A stretch of 64,000 nucleotides of DNA, from positions 80,998-144,997 of the forward strand of contig VTPC01000402.1 in the NCBI GenBank assembly GCA_011009095.1, read 5' to 3'. The stretch comes from Ignelater luminosus. Taxonomy: Eukaryota; Arthropoda; Insecta; Coleoptera; Elateridae. The notes below the pieces were generated by a model. The model was not told where the DNA came from, searched no databases, and saw only the letters and a program-made list of their open reading frames with translations. Below are positions 1 to 8,869 of the stretch, in pieces; position 1 is the stretch's first letter, and each line of letters opens with the position of its first letter. The translations under genes and the position numbers were made by a program.

Positions 1-36
1 CAAAAATATAAAAAAATGAATAGATTTTTCTCAACT

Positions 37-616
37 CTTGGGTGTCCTGTAAATGCCAATAAAGCTTTAGATAGCAGCCTTCCTCAATCTCTTAAGATGC
101 CAAAATTGAAAACACGAATGTTCCAACGTACTTAGATTTGTCACACGAACCAAAAAAAGAAATTTACACTTGACAACGCTGCTGCAGGCAAATACAAAAT
201 TATTCAAATACTTTTATTCCAGTGATAATGGACCATAAAATTGTCAAAACTTGAAAGAATTGCTGACAACTAATTTTATCAGATTTGTCAGTACACCCAA
301 GACTTGCATACTTGTCATATCTATTTTTCGGTAATAATCCAATTTTTGACCGCATCTGCAAAAAGAGAAATATAACAGTTCCGTGCTTTAAGTATCAAGG
401 GTAATTCTTGTTCCAACAGATTCATTTGTTGAATTCGTAATGGCTTCATTTGGATTCAATTTTTTGGTTTCTGTTTATTTAGTGTTAAAGGTGTTAACTT
501 CTGACCACTTGTACAAGAAAACTAAGCTGAGGAGAAATTTTCTTTTTGCAGATTTGCAATAAGCACTCATGGAAAATATTTACCTAAAGCTTTATTGGCA
601 TGTATGGAACACCCTG
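37..616. mobile_element. MITE-like element with ~30-bp terminal inverted repeats
   Basis: The right end reads as the complement of CAGGGTGTTCCATACATGCC followed by AATAAAGCTTTA (583-616) and is followed by TA. The left end (37-70) has a diverged match: GGGTGTCC, then ATGCCAATAAAGCTTTA. The interior has no coding frame and no symmetry beyond the arms. CAGGGTG ends next to TA are typical of non-autonomous Tc1/mariner-superfamily elements. The left terminus is eroded, so its exact edge is uncertain. Confidence 0.55.
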
Positions 617-776
617 TATATTTTACATACAGCTTTAAAAATTAAAAAGGGCGTCATATCAAAATATGTTTAGCTGAAATGAGGTCTTATACATAAAACT
701 TTTTAAATTTCTGTTCTGCACATCATTTGTATATTTACTAGGCCGATTTTTTGCAGTACTATCTGTTTCTGTTGGA

Positions 777-786
777 GGGGGGGGGG
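777..786 (+). repeat. G10 homopolymer
   Basis: A run of ten G in an otherwise AT-rich stretch, preceded by GGA and followed by CGGA. Runs like this occur inside dispersed insect repeats and are prone to length errors in assemblies. No function is inferred. Confidence 0.8.
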
Positions 787-892
787 CGGAAAAGTATCTT
801 TACCGAACTCCCTCTCGGCGGTCCTGCTTTTTTGCAATAATTTTTAGTCAACATTATTCACTACCGGACAGTGTTCCGTTGTCGGACCGGGA

Positions 893-966
893 CCTTTCGC
901 CGTGCATCTTTCGCCGCGGAGACGTTTGCCGCAGACCCCGTTTCACCGCATAGATTTTCACCGCAA
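893..966 (+). repeat. Short GCCG-type subrepeats
   Basis: Five imperfect units of about 14-17 bp start with TTTCGCCG, TTTCGCCG, TTTGCCG, TTTCACCG and TTTCACCG. They lie at the left end of the candidate element 883-1440. A related inverted copy (CGCGGCGAAAAGTGTC) lies at its right end. The CG-to-CA changes in the later units fit methylation-type decay. Confidence 0.7.
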
Positions 967-1248
967 ATAATACGTTCCAACATATTTACTTCAAGATATT
1001 TATCTGGACTAATGTGAAGTAATGCTTTATTTTTGCTAATTTGTCACGTAATGGTAATGACTAAAATTTATAAAAGTAAGCCTACAGTAGTTTTACAAAT
1101 CATAATCAGTAATTAATAAACTGAAATATGAAATGGATGGCGCACAACACATTTTTTTGTGTTTGGCAGTATTGCATTAAGTTCATTTTGACAAATTGCT
1201 AATTTTATGTTTTCTCGACATTTAACAGCTTATAGAACAAGAACAGAT

Positions 1249-1283
1249 AGGTTAGGTAAAGTTAGGTTAGGTTAGGTTAGGTT
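1249..1283 (+). repeat. Interstitial TTAGG telomere-type repeat
   Basis: At least four consecutive GGTTA/TTAGG units, with one interrupted unit upstream. TTAGG is the ancestral arthropod telomere unit. The array is short, has AT-rich non-repeat sequence on both sides and lies inside the candidate element 883-1440, so it is interstitial rather than a chromosome end. A two-unit fragment (CCTAACCTAACG) occurs near 19152. Confidence 0.85.
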
Positions 1284-1450
1284 TTTAAATAGATATGAAC
1301 ATGTGGTAATTAAATACCATATTGGCTAAGAAGTTGAAATCGAGTCCGCACCTGCTTCGCTGCCCTCAACTAAAAATCTTCAATTGGAAGTGTCAGTATG
1401 CTAGACTTGTAAATGGTTACCGCGGCGAAAAGTGTCTGCGTTCCGTTGTA

Positions 1451-1782
1451 TAGTATTCCAAAAGATGTAGTGCGTTTATGACTTAATTGCTACTTAGCTT
1501 AGAGTAAATTTTACAAGTTCGTCATAGCAGGGTGTCATAAATCCGCTTACCTCCGAAGACCTTTTCTAACATTGAAACAGGGTCGTATTGAGATAAGTTT
1601 TACTTTCGTAAATACTTTTAAACTAAAATGTTAGAAATATAAATTATTTCGATACGGTCCTTGGTTTACCTAATCGTCTGTGACACGTGCCACTACTTGT
1701 ATTTGTTGATTTTTATGTGGAACCCGCTGTGAAATACTTACGAAGTCAAAGTCATAAACGCACTATATCTTTTGGAATACTA
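1451..1782. mobile_element. MITE with 34-36-bp terminal inverted repeats and TA duplication
   Basis: Left arm 1449-1484 (TATAGTATTCCAAAAGATGT...) and right arm 1749-1784 match as inverted repeats at 35 of 36 positions, counting the flanking TA. TA lies at 1449-1450 and 1783-1784. The 330-bp body has no coding frame. Near-identical arms point to a fairly recent insertion of a non-autonomous Tc1/mariner-superfamily element. Confidence 0.85.
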
Positions 1783-1784
1783 TA

Positions 1785-3289
1785 ATCTCTTGTTGCTTCT
1801 ATTTTTTCCATGATTTGATATTACAACTGTTAAAGAACAGAATAATTTACAGAAAAACAGTAAACCTTGTCTTTTGTAAGATTTCTTCATTTAATATTAC
1901 TTTCAAGATTTACCAGAGAAATATCCCCTTTCATGATCATGATCCAGCATTTTGAATCTTCGAAGACTTCGATTTACAATTTCATGCGTAACAGTTAAAG
2001 AAATAATCGGTAACCATCTTCCAGTATCCGTAAGAAATGTTTCCTTGTTTTATACCTCCATGGTTGTTCAATTGCTTATTACCTAGTCAAGTCGCATGAA
2101 CTAGGACCGGAGCCGATCCGACATAAAGAAAATCCGATTTAACGGATAATGTGGAAGAAACAATACAAGAGTTTCATTTATATTGAACAAAATAAAAAAC
2201 GTTTGAAATATTTACATATTACTTTTATCATACAATAAACACATGTGTACAGTAGAGTTTACTTGCTAACAAAGAAGCTCGTAAGCTTCTGCTGCGTCGG
2301 TTTAGCGTCATTCTCTTTATAAGTTCCTAAATCGGCGTGACTTACCCGGAGATCCGAGTTGAAAGGAGCCAACTTAACGAGGTTCTACAGTACTTTGGTC
2401 TGTAGAATTCGCACTACTTTGATGCTCGAAGCTAGGTATTAAATTTTGGCATAAAATTTTACGCAAAATTTTGTTTTTGTCATTGTATCTCTATTGTTGC
2501 GTTCAACGTAAAGCGTAAAGTACTGACGCCGTCTACCTAAGAAAATCGATTTTTAATGCCATAGTTATACGGAGAAACTGTTAAAATAAAGTTAATTGTT
2601 AGCTATCGGTTTTGATTTGTTTACTATTGGATTTTTTCAAGTCTACTCAAGTTGAAGGTATAATTTTTTTACAATTTTTGTGGAATATCAAAAAATATAA
2701 AATCAAACTGGATATTAGCGATAGCGTTTTACCATAAAGAAATTCATGGCCCATACAAAATCTAATATTAAAGAATTGAAAGATAGGGGTGGTACTCAAG
2801 TGTTTTTGCACACGGATCCGCCCTCAATGTATGCCTATACATGCGTACGAATATAGACAAATGTGATTGTGAACCTTTACGTGCAAGTTGTAACTATAAC
2901 AACATACCTTAGCTGCATTGTTTAAGTTTTAAGAATAACACGATAGTTGTTCAATTGCAATTCATCTTAATGAATCATGATATACCAGTGAGCAATGCAA
3001 AATATCTGGTAAACAATTATAAATTATTGCTATTATTATTCTTATTTTTATTATTCACTACGGCGTAAACGAACAAACCAAATATAAATAATACAATACA
3101 TTATAACATTACATAGCAAGGCAACGCTATCTTTATATTTCATCTTTGTTCCTGTCTTAATGAATATTTTAGCTTCTCATGCATAACGTTTTTATTAAAA
3201 TTCTTTCAACTTTGAAAACTTTTGAATTAGTGCTTCACCTGTCCGTGAGAGGGCACAGAAATTCAAAAATTTTATAAGTAAATTTTGCT
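1785..3289. other. No gene recognised
   Basis: AT-rich sequence with stop codons in all frames. I see no inverted-repeat element or RNA gene. It lies upstream of the candidate promoter and first exon, so it may hold regulatory sequence, but no specific site can be supported. Confidence 0.5.
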
Positions 3290-3480
3290 ACCTTAACAAG
3301 GCATGCGCGTCTGTTATTAGTAGATGCGCTCGTCTGCATTCGTTTCTTATACGTGCGCTCGAAAGTATGCGGTAGCATGTTGTGTTGCGCGTTCGTATAA
3401 CTTACGTGAACGTATTGAAAGACGGTTTGAAAACTTTTAAATTGAGTTAATTTAGTGCTAGTTTTCACACTTTTCCGAAT
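3290..3480 (+). promoter_or_regulatory. CpG-richer patch, candidate promoter / 5' leader
   Basis: This patch has many more CG dinucleotides than its surroundings, with words such as ATGCGCG, ATGCGCTCG, ACGTGCGCTCG and TTGCGCGTTCG. It lies directly upstream of the leader and coding exon at 3766-3928. CpG-richer patches often mark germline-unmethylated promoters in insects. No convincing TATA box or initiator was identified, so the transcription start is not placed. Confidence 0.35.
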
Positions 3481-3589
3481 GTTCTAAGTGGGATTCGATT
3501 AGAAAATATTGCCAATTTGTAAATATATACAGTTTAATCATGGTAAAATAGCTAACGGTGTTTGCGTACCTGTGTGCCACAGGTGTTCG

Positions 3590-3700
3590 ATGTTTGAAAC
3601 TTCGCCGCCGACAGTCGTTATGGTTACTAGTTTTAAAATGGAGTTAATAATGAGAGTGAAATGCATCTGTAAACTGTGTTATTTATTTTATATAATATAA
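3590..3700 (+). other. Upstream ORF (36 aa) in the putative 5' leader
   Basis: An ATG at 3590 opens a 36-codon frame that ends 65 bases before the ATG at 3766. A shorter AUG-initiated frame near 3540 stops after three codons. If this stretch is transcribed as leader, these AUGs would reduce translation of the main frame. The peptide resembles no family I know and is probably not a product in itself. Confidence 0.3.
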
Positions 3701-3765
3701 AATCTAGTGCTGTTGAAAGGTTTCGATTCTGTGTGTGTTAATTAAAAATAAAGGTTAAGTTAAGA

Positions 3766-3928
3766 ATGTGTAAGGAAAGCAAACAAAGAACGCTAACAGT
3801 TGTTAAAATGGAAGAAAAAGAAAGAAATGCGTCTAGAAGTTTGCAAAAACTAGTGGATTTAACTTATTGTTCCAGTATTATGGTATTTATAACGATTTTC
3901 ATGTGTTCTACAAATCCGTGTTTAGCTG
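3766..3928 (+). CDS. Candidate first coding exon, secreted or membrane protein (partial)
   Basis: The frame opens at ATG 3766, with a second ATG at 3808 (residue 15) in better Kozak context (AAAATGG). It reaches a strong donor, CTG|GTAAGT, at 3928/3929. The last ~20 residues form a hydrophobic stretch (SSIMVFITIFMCSTNPCLA) ending in small residues, as in a signal peptide or signal anchor, preceded by a charged stretch (MEEKERNASRSLQK). The exon ends in phase 1, the phase usual between a signal-peptide exon and an extracellular-domain exon, for example in immunoglobulin-superfamily genes. I do not recognise the protein and cannot identify the next exon. Upstream CpG enrichment and the leader support a real 5' end; transcription is unproven. 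Confidence 0.45.
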
Positions 3929-5581
3929 GTAAGTTTTATTTTTTTTCTATACATTGATAAGCTTATTGATTAAAAAATTGATAACGAAAAAGTAATTAGA
4001 TAATAGCGCATTAAGGAAAATAGACAATTCCAATTTGATAAGTGAAAAAATTCTTATATATTAATGGCAATAGCATGTGACATCATTTGTTAGTTAAAAG
4101 ACCTTGGAGTTATTTACCTTTTTTAAATGCCCATTTAATGGGACTGATTATTGCATAATTTTAAATGTTACTGTAATTAATGTAGGATTTGTATTGGAAA
4201 ATTATTTATTAAAGCAAAAATATTTGCGAATGAAAGTATGATGAAATTTTAGTTTGGTTAATGTTTCAACTGTTTTGCGCTTTATTTATGGATTTTAGTA
4301 ATGCTTTTGTTTTTACCGACAGAAAACAAAATTAAATTCATAAATTGTTCCACTTCTCAAAGTCAATATAATAATAAGAAAAAAATAAAGTTCAATTTAA
4401 ATATTTGAAGTTTGTCATTTTCTGTTTGGTTTGTTTTATTGTTTTTGTTTATCTTTTCAAGATCAACTCGGATTGAATTGCGGGCTTGCGGCTTCCATAT
4501 GCATAACTTGCGGTTTATTTCTTTTTGCTGTTTGAAATTTGAAACTGAAAACTTTTAGATGCCAAATATGAAATCACCAAATCGAGTTAGTCCCGTTACT
4601 ATAATGTTGAAGGCGAATGAGAATTCTCACTATTCTAGAAAGTTATTGATATATACACACTAAAGGTTGTCTCTTCCTAAATTAATAATTTTACTTTACA
4701 TCAAATTTTGTTTCATTCAATTCTGTTACAGATTCGTAAAGATAATTTATAATAATTACTGAAGAAATGGTAGTCGATATCGTAAAGATCAGTGTTCACA
4801 ACGAAGCCAAAAAAGTTGGAACGCAAAAAATGAGAATCTATTGCTCTAATTTCATTTTATTAGCTAGTATTTCTCCGCCTTTTCCAAAATGGGTTTGATT
4901 ATGGTCTTTTGTTTGTTGTATTTCTCGTATTGGAATTAAAGTTTATTGTAAGATGCTTAAATTTGATTTCACCGCTGATTGATAATTAGTTTATAGAAAT
5001 AGTTATTGATTTGTCTATAATACGCCAGCAGAGTTAAACAAACCCTGAATGAAACGCGGCCGGTTTTTAAAAAGGGTCGCAGACCGTACCAGGGGCCAAT
5101 TTCTAGCAAAAAAAATTCCTAGGGGGTTACTTTTGTATATTCCTGTACACAATAAAGCAGATGGCTGAAAGTTATTTCTTGGGTTGTGTTGATTTAAATA
5201 TTGGTTTAAAGAAAATATTTAAAATAGTTTGAAGAAAAAAGTGTCCCAAGCTATAAAGGTCTCTTCATGACAGTCTAGTTTAGATATTATCAGTAAACGC
5301 ATCTGGAAAAATTTATTTTGTTGTGATGATTACGACTAAATGTGTATATAGTAATGTAAAAATTTTTTTTTCGTAATTATCAGTCTTAAGGTAGGTATCC
5401 TGATTGTACTTTCTCGATGTTTTCTTTTGTTTTAAATTGTTTGCAAAAAAATGATAGAAAGTTGTGCTTGGTTCCATTCGAAAGTGAACAGTTTTTTTTG
5501 CCTTTTAAGAAAACTTCAATTATGCAACTTGGTACAACTACTAATTGACAATTTGACAATGGTTCATGGATAGCACAAACA
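3929..5581 (+). other. Start of a long putative intron; no gene seen
   Basis: Begins with GTAAGTTTTATTTT after the exon ending at 3928. The sequence is AT-rich with short homopolymers and no open frame of note. No matching acceptor and exon can be assigned with confidence anywhere downstream, so the intron may extend over much of the window. Confidence 0.35.
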
Positions 5582-5885
5582 GCAAGTTCCGTAAATAATA
5601 GTATGCTGTGGAAGCTAGGTCATCCTATACGTTTCCTCCAAGTTCGAGCACAAATGCCAGCTAATACCGAAAAATAAGTACCTTCAAAACGTGTTCAAAA
5701 GCACATTGAAAACTACCGTTACAGTAATCAATTTTTAACAATTTCTTCGTTTTCAACATAAATTGATATAAAATAATAAAATTAATGTTACTTACGTTAA
5801 TGTAATCCTAATTTTTTCGATGACAAATGGCTGCTAATAGGAAACCTAGCTTCCACAGCACACTACTATTATTTACAGACCTTGC
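5582..5885. mobile_element. MITE-like element with ~40-bp imperfect inverted repeats
   Basis: The left arm (5582-5620: GCAAGTTCCGTAAATAATAG...) and the right arm (5844-5885) are inverted copies, with a 3-base insertion and a few substitutions. The shared core is ACCTAGCTTCCACAGCA plus TATTATTTAC. The 300-bp element has no coding frame. No clean target duplication is visible, so the superfamily is not assigned. Confidence 0.7.
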
Positions 5886-6533
5886 ATAAACAGTATTCTT
5901 TCTATGATATCAAAGATATTGTCAAGTAAAACAAACCTTAAACGAACTAGAACTAAACTTGCCAGGTTCGTAATCCCGGAAATTTTGGCCATTCTTTGCT
6001 GTATCATAATTATTAAAAGCATTAAAGCAAACCCGCAATTTACTATGCCAAAAAGGTGTAGAGTACCTTACGGGCGAATCTACTATCCAAAACGATAGAA
6101 AAACAGTCTGGATAAACATGTGTCCGAAAACGAACCGTTTTCAAGATAATTATTTTTTAATTCTCTGTCTCGGGTAACTATAGATTCACTAGGAAGCTAA
6201 CTTGCAAGTGTATCAGGTTCATTGTTCGTTTCTGTATGCTGCTAGCTACTATTTGATTTTTTTGATATTTCTTGTTAAGCACATAGAGACAACATAACAC
6301 GTAATAGTTATACACTACACGGCAGAACTGTGTATAGAAAAATACAGAAATTGTTTCAGATTCTCCTCTATATCAACTATAATATACATTAACTACGTTT
6401 TTTTGCTACGCGTTAGTGGTTGACCAAGTCAATGAAATTGCAACTTCTCATACTTTCATGTTTGTCATACGACCTTTTTGTTTTGCTCCACGAGTTCCCA
6501 TCTTGTAATCTACTTGAGTGAAACTAATCTGCT
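5886..6533. other. No gene recognised
   Basis: Two short overlapping frames on opposite strands (around 5904-6119) have no domain signal, and neither looks like a real gene. The rest is AT-rich sequence without inverted repeats. Confidence 0.5.
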
Positions 6534-8165
6534 ATGGTTACTATCCGGCTTCACCCTTCGCCTTTTTCAATAGTCCGCAGATGCATTTTGCTCTTCACCA
6601 GGCCAACTCTGGTCACCTATTGCCGAAGTTTGTCTTCGGTACGTCCTATAATTGTGTTTCCTTCTTTTTGTCAAGCTACAAAACAATATAGGCATTTTAG
6701 TGATTATCTACAGAGCATGTCAGTCATACTTTCTTCTTGAGGGAAGCTTATCTGATTATAAGATCGACCAGGTTCCGAGCTACGAACAAATGCGTTTTAG
6801 TGATTATTTGTGAAGCGAGCATTTAATTCCAGTCCTGGTCATAAAGAAAGCACCTTTCACTATATCACATACTGTGGCTTATGATCGAGTTTCACCCTCC
6901 ACCAAGCCATTAAACTTTTTCCTTTTTCACCTCCGGTGTCCTACTGGCGAATTTTGTCCCCGCTACTTCTTATAGTCGAGTTTTGCTCTTGATTGCTAAG
7001 TTACATACACATTTGTTCAACGAACTCCGAAGGAGTCGTCACTGAATTTGCAAAGTCTGTCAAATTTTGAAATTTTGACTTCAGATTTGGATTCTACATC
7101 AAAAACTAAAGACTTTTGATAACTCTTCTGGAACTTGGCCAAAATGGCCGCCGAAAATTAAAAAATTTTCAAAAAGCTTTTTTTTACTTTAGAATCGTAT
7201 TCTACATCAAAAATTAAGACAAACGTGTACTTTCAGTTTTTTGATATCGCCTCCAGAACAGTCAAAGTGGCCGTCTAAATTTGAAAAAGTAACAAAACAG
7301 TAATTCGTTGTGGTTATGCTTTGCATTCCCAGATGTTTTTGTATTTAGTTGTAGAGTAAGTAGTTAGCGCCGGCCGCCCTGATTATAATCGTAGTTTGTG
7401 ATTTGGTTTCGTCCTTTAGTAACCTACCTCCACCACGTTACCTGAGGTAGTTCACCACCACCAAACTATTTGCGGCAGTCCATAATTGGACTTTACTTTA
7501 TGGCCTACTATTGAATATCTATATTACTCTCTCCAGTCACTCAGTTTTTATGCCAAGCTATAAACAAATATGTTTTAATGGCTGTTTGTGCCGGCCTTGG
7601 TCATGTCTTTTTGGGGGAAGCTAATCTGACTATAAGGTCGAACAGACTTCTCTTTTTACTAGGTCACATGCAGATTGGATGAATTTGATGTATAAATGCA
7701 AAAATACATAAGGGAATAATATTTTACAACTCGTCTGGTCATTCTCCAAAATAAAGTACCTGCTACGTGCTTTGTTAAAAAGACTTTTACAAATAATAGA
7801 ACAATGTTCTTCAGTTTTCTGAAAGTCTGTATTACGTGACTGGTACTCTTTTCAAAAGATAATCTTTATTTTACTTGACTCATTCAGGTAAAGAGATTTT
7901 ATTCCATGATAATTGCAGTCTAGTTGTCGTTGTTATACTTAAATTACCTTTTTTTATCCTAGTGACATTAATGCAGTGGTCCAGCTATTTATTGAATTTA
8001 AAATGGCAAATCGTCCTGATACATACGGTATAGCGGCTTAAGTTTGGGCTTTGCCCTCCATCAAGTCACCTGTGACAGCTCACGGTCGAATTTCACTCTC
8101 ACCAAACTACTTGAGGTAGTTTGCAGTTTTGTCTTCCACCAAGCTACTTTGGTGGTGGTGGTATT
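6534..8165 (+). repeat. Degenerate ~45-bp repeat array with higher-order structure
   Basis: A word set recurs many times: TATAGTCGAGTTT, CCCTCCACCAAGC and ACCTGCGGTAGTC or close variants (for example near 6545, 6590, 6890, 6970, 7400, 7440, 8050, 8095 and 8135). The approximate consensus period is 45 bases. A longer unit containing AAGCTACAAACAAATATG, TTTTAGTGATTATTTGTG and GAGGGAAGCTAATCTGA recurs near 6670, 6775 and 7555, so units are arranged in a higher-order pattern. Copies are strongly diverged. The sequence has higher GC than its flanks and no coding frame. A second cluster lies at 34440-34800. Confidence 0.55.
7085..7285 (+). repeat. Diverged tandem duplication, ~110-bp unit
   Basis: Two consecutive units each contain ATTCTACATCAAAAA, then a TTTTGATA segment, then TCTGGAAC or TCCAGAAC, and end in a GGCCG segment (7091-7152 and 7199-7276). 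The spacing of matching words is 108-124 bases, so indels have accumulated. It sits inside the larger repeat region. Confidence 0.6.
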
Positions 8166-8177
8166 AGGCTCAGCGTA

Positions 8178-8286
8178 CACGGAACCTAGCCCAGGAAAAG
8201 ACTAGTTCAGCCAATCACAACTGTTTCTAGCTAGTCTCTCATCTGCTGGAACAGTTGTAATTGGCTGTAGTAACCTTTCCGTGATC
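8178..8286. repeat. Imperfect palindrome / small hairpin element
   Basis: AGCCAATCACAACTGTT (8209-8225) pairs with AACAGTTGTAATTGGCT (8250-8266) at 16 of 17 positions. The pairing continues outward through GGAAAAGACTAGTTC against GTAGTAACCTTTCC and CACGGA against TCCGTG. The loop is 24 bases. It may be a small fold-back element or a decayed MITE. It lies just beyond the repeat array. Confidence 0.6.
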
Positions 8287-8489
8287 TGCACTGTGCTGTT
8301 CTAAGTTTAATATACGTCGGGCCTTATACTCGAGTTTCATTTTTTATGCCAAATTTAGCCTTGATCACGTTACGAGACAGGTGGAATGCGTAACCGTGCG
8401 TAACGCCATTCTGTGGGGTATAAAAAACGGGAAACTTGATTCTACAGATTATAAAAGAGAGTTGGTTCCAGTACAATATATGGAAAGGC

Positions 8490-8860
8490 GAAATGCGACG
8501 TGTGCAACGTCAAGGCCGTAGCTAGGATTGAATTTCGGGGAAGGGGATGTCCGTCAGCGCCCATGGGGGTGTCGTTGGGCTCAATTTTAATGAATATTGT
8601 GCAACGTAGTAAATAAATGAAGCAAATTTGTGCATTCTATCCGTCTGCATACAGTATAGCATCTGATGCTAAGAAGATCGTAAAGGAGATTGTATACAAA
8701 ATATACATTTAAGTCTAGAAGAACCAAGGTTAGATGCATGTTAGCTGAGGCATGAGCCTTGGGCACCACAATTTTGTGGAGGATGCCGCGCGGTAGCGAA
8801 TATAAATACTCCGGAGTCCGAGGGGAATCCCCTTATGTCTGATTGGGACAGAAGCAGCTT
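8490..8860 (+). repeat. Dispersed repeat with GC-rich motifs
   Basis: The stretch contains GGCCGTAGCTAGGATT followed by TTTCGGGGAAGGGG, a word combination I recall from dispersed animal repeats. Its right part (8779-8853) shares GGTAGCGAATATAAAT and GGGGAATCCCC plus ATGTCTG with 40754-40820. It is therefore at least a two-copy family within the window. No coding frame or clear termini. Confidence 0.45.
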
Positions 8861-8869
8861 ACATATAAT

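Larger units (their letters stand above)
883..1440. mobile_element. Candidate DNA transposon with 10-bp target duplication and GCCG-rich ends
   Basis: The 10-mer GTTCCGTTGT occurs at 873-882 and again at 1440-1449, flanking this interval as an apparent direct duplication (its first base overlaps the right edge). Just inside, the left end carries GGGACCTTTCGCCG and the right end, read in reverse, carries GACACTTTTCGCCG, an imperfect inverted repeat. A 9-10-bp duplication suggests a Mutator-like origin; hAT (8 bp) is an alternative. No transposase frame is present, so the copy would be non-autonomous. The right duplication abuts the next element at 1451. Confidence 0.42.

Noticed and set aside
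1249..1283. TTAGG array as a chromosome end
   Set aside because: Only a few units, surrounded on both sides by tens to thousands of bases of non-telomeric sequence.
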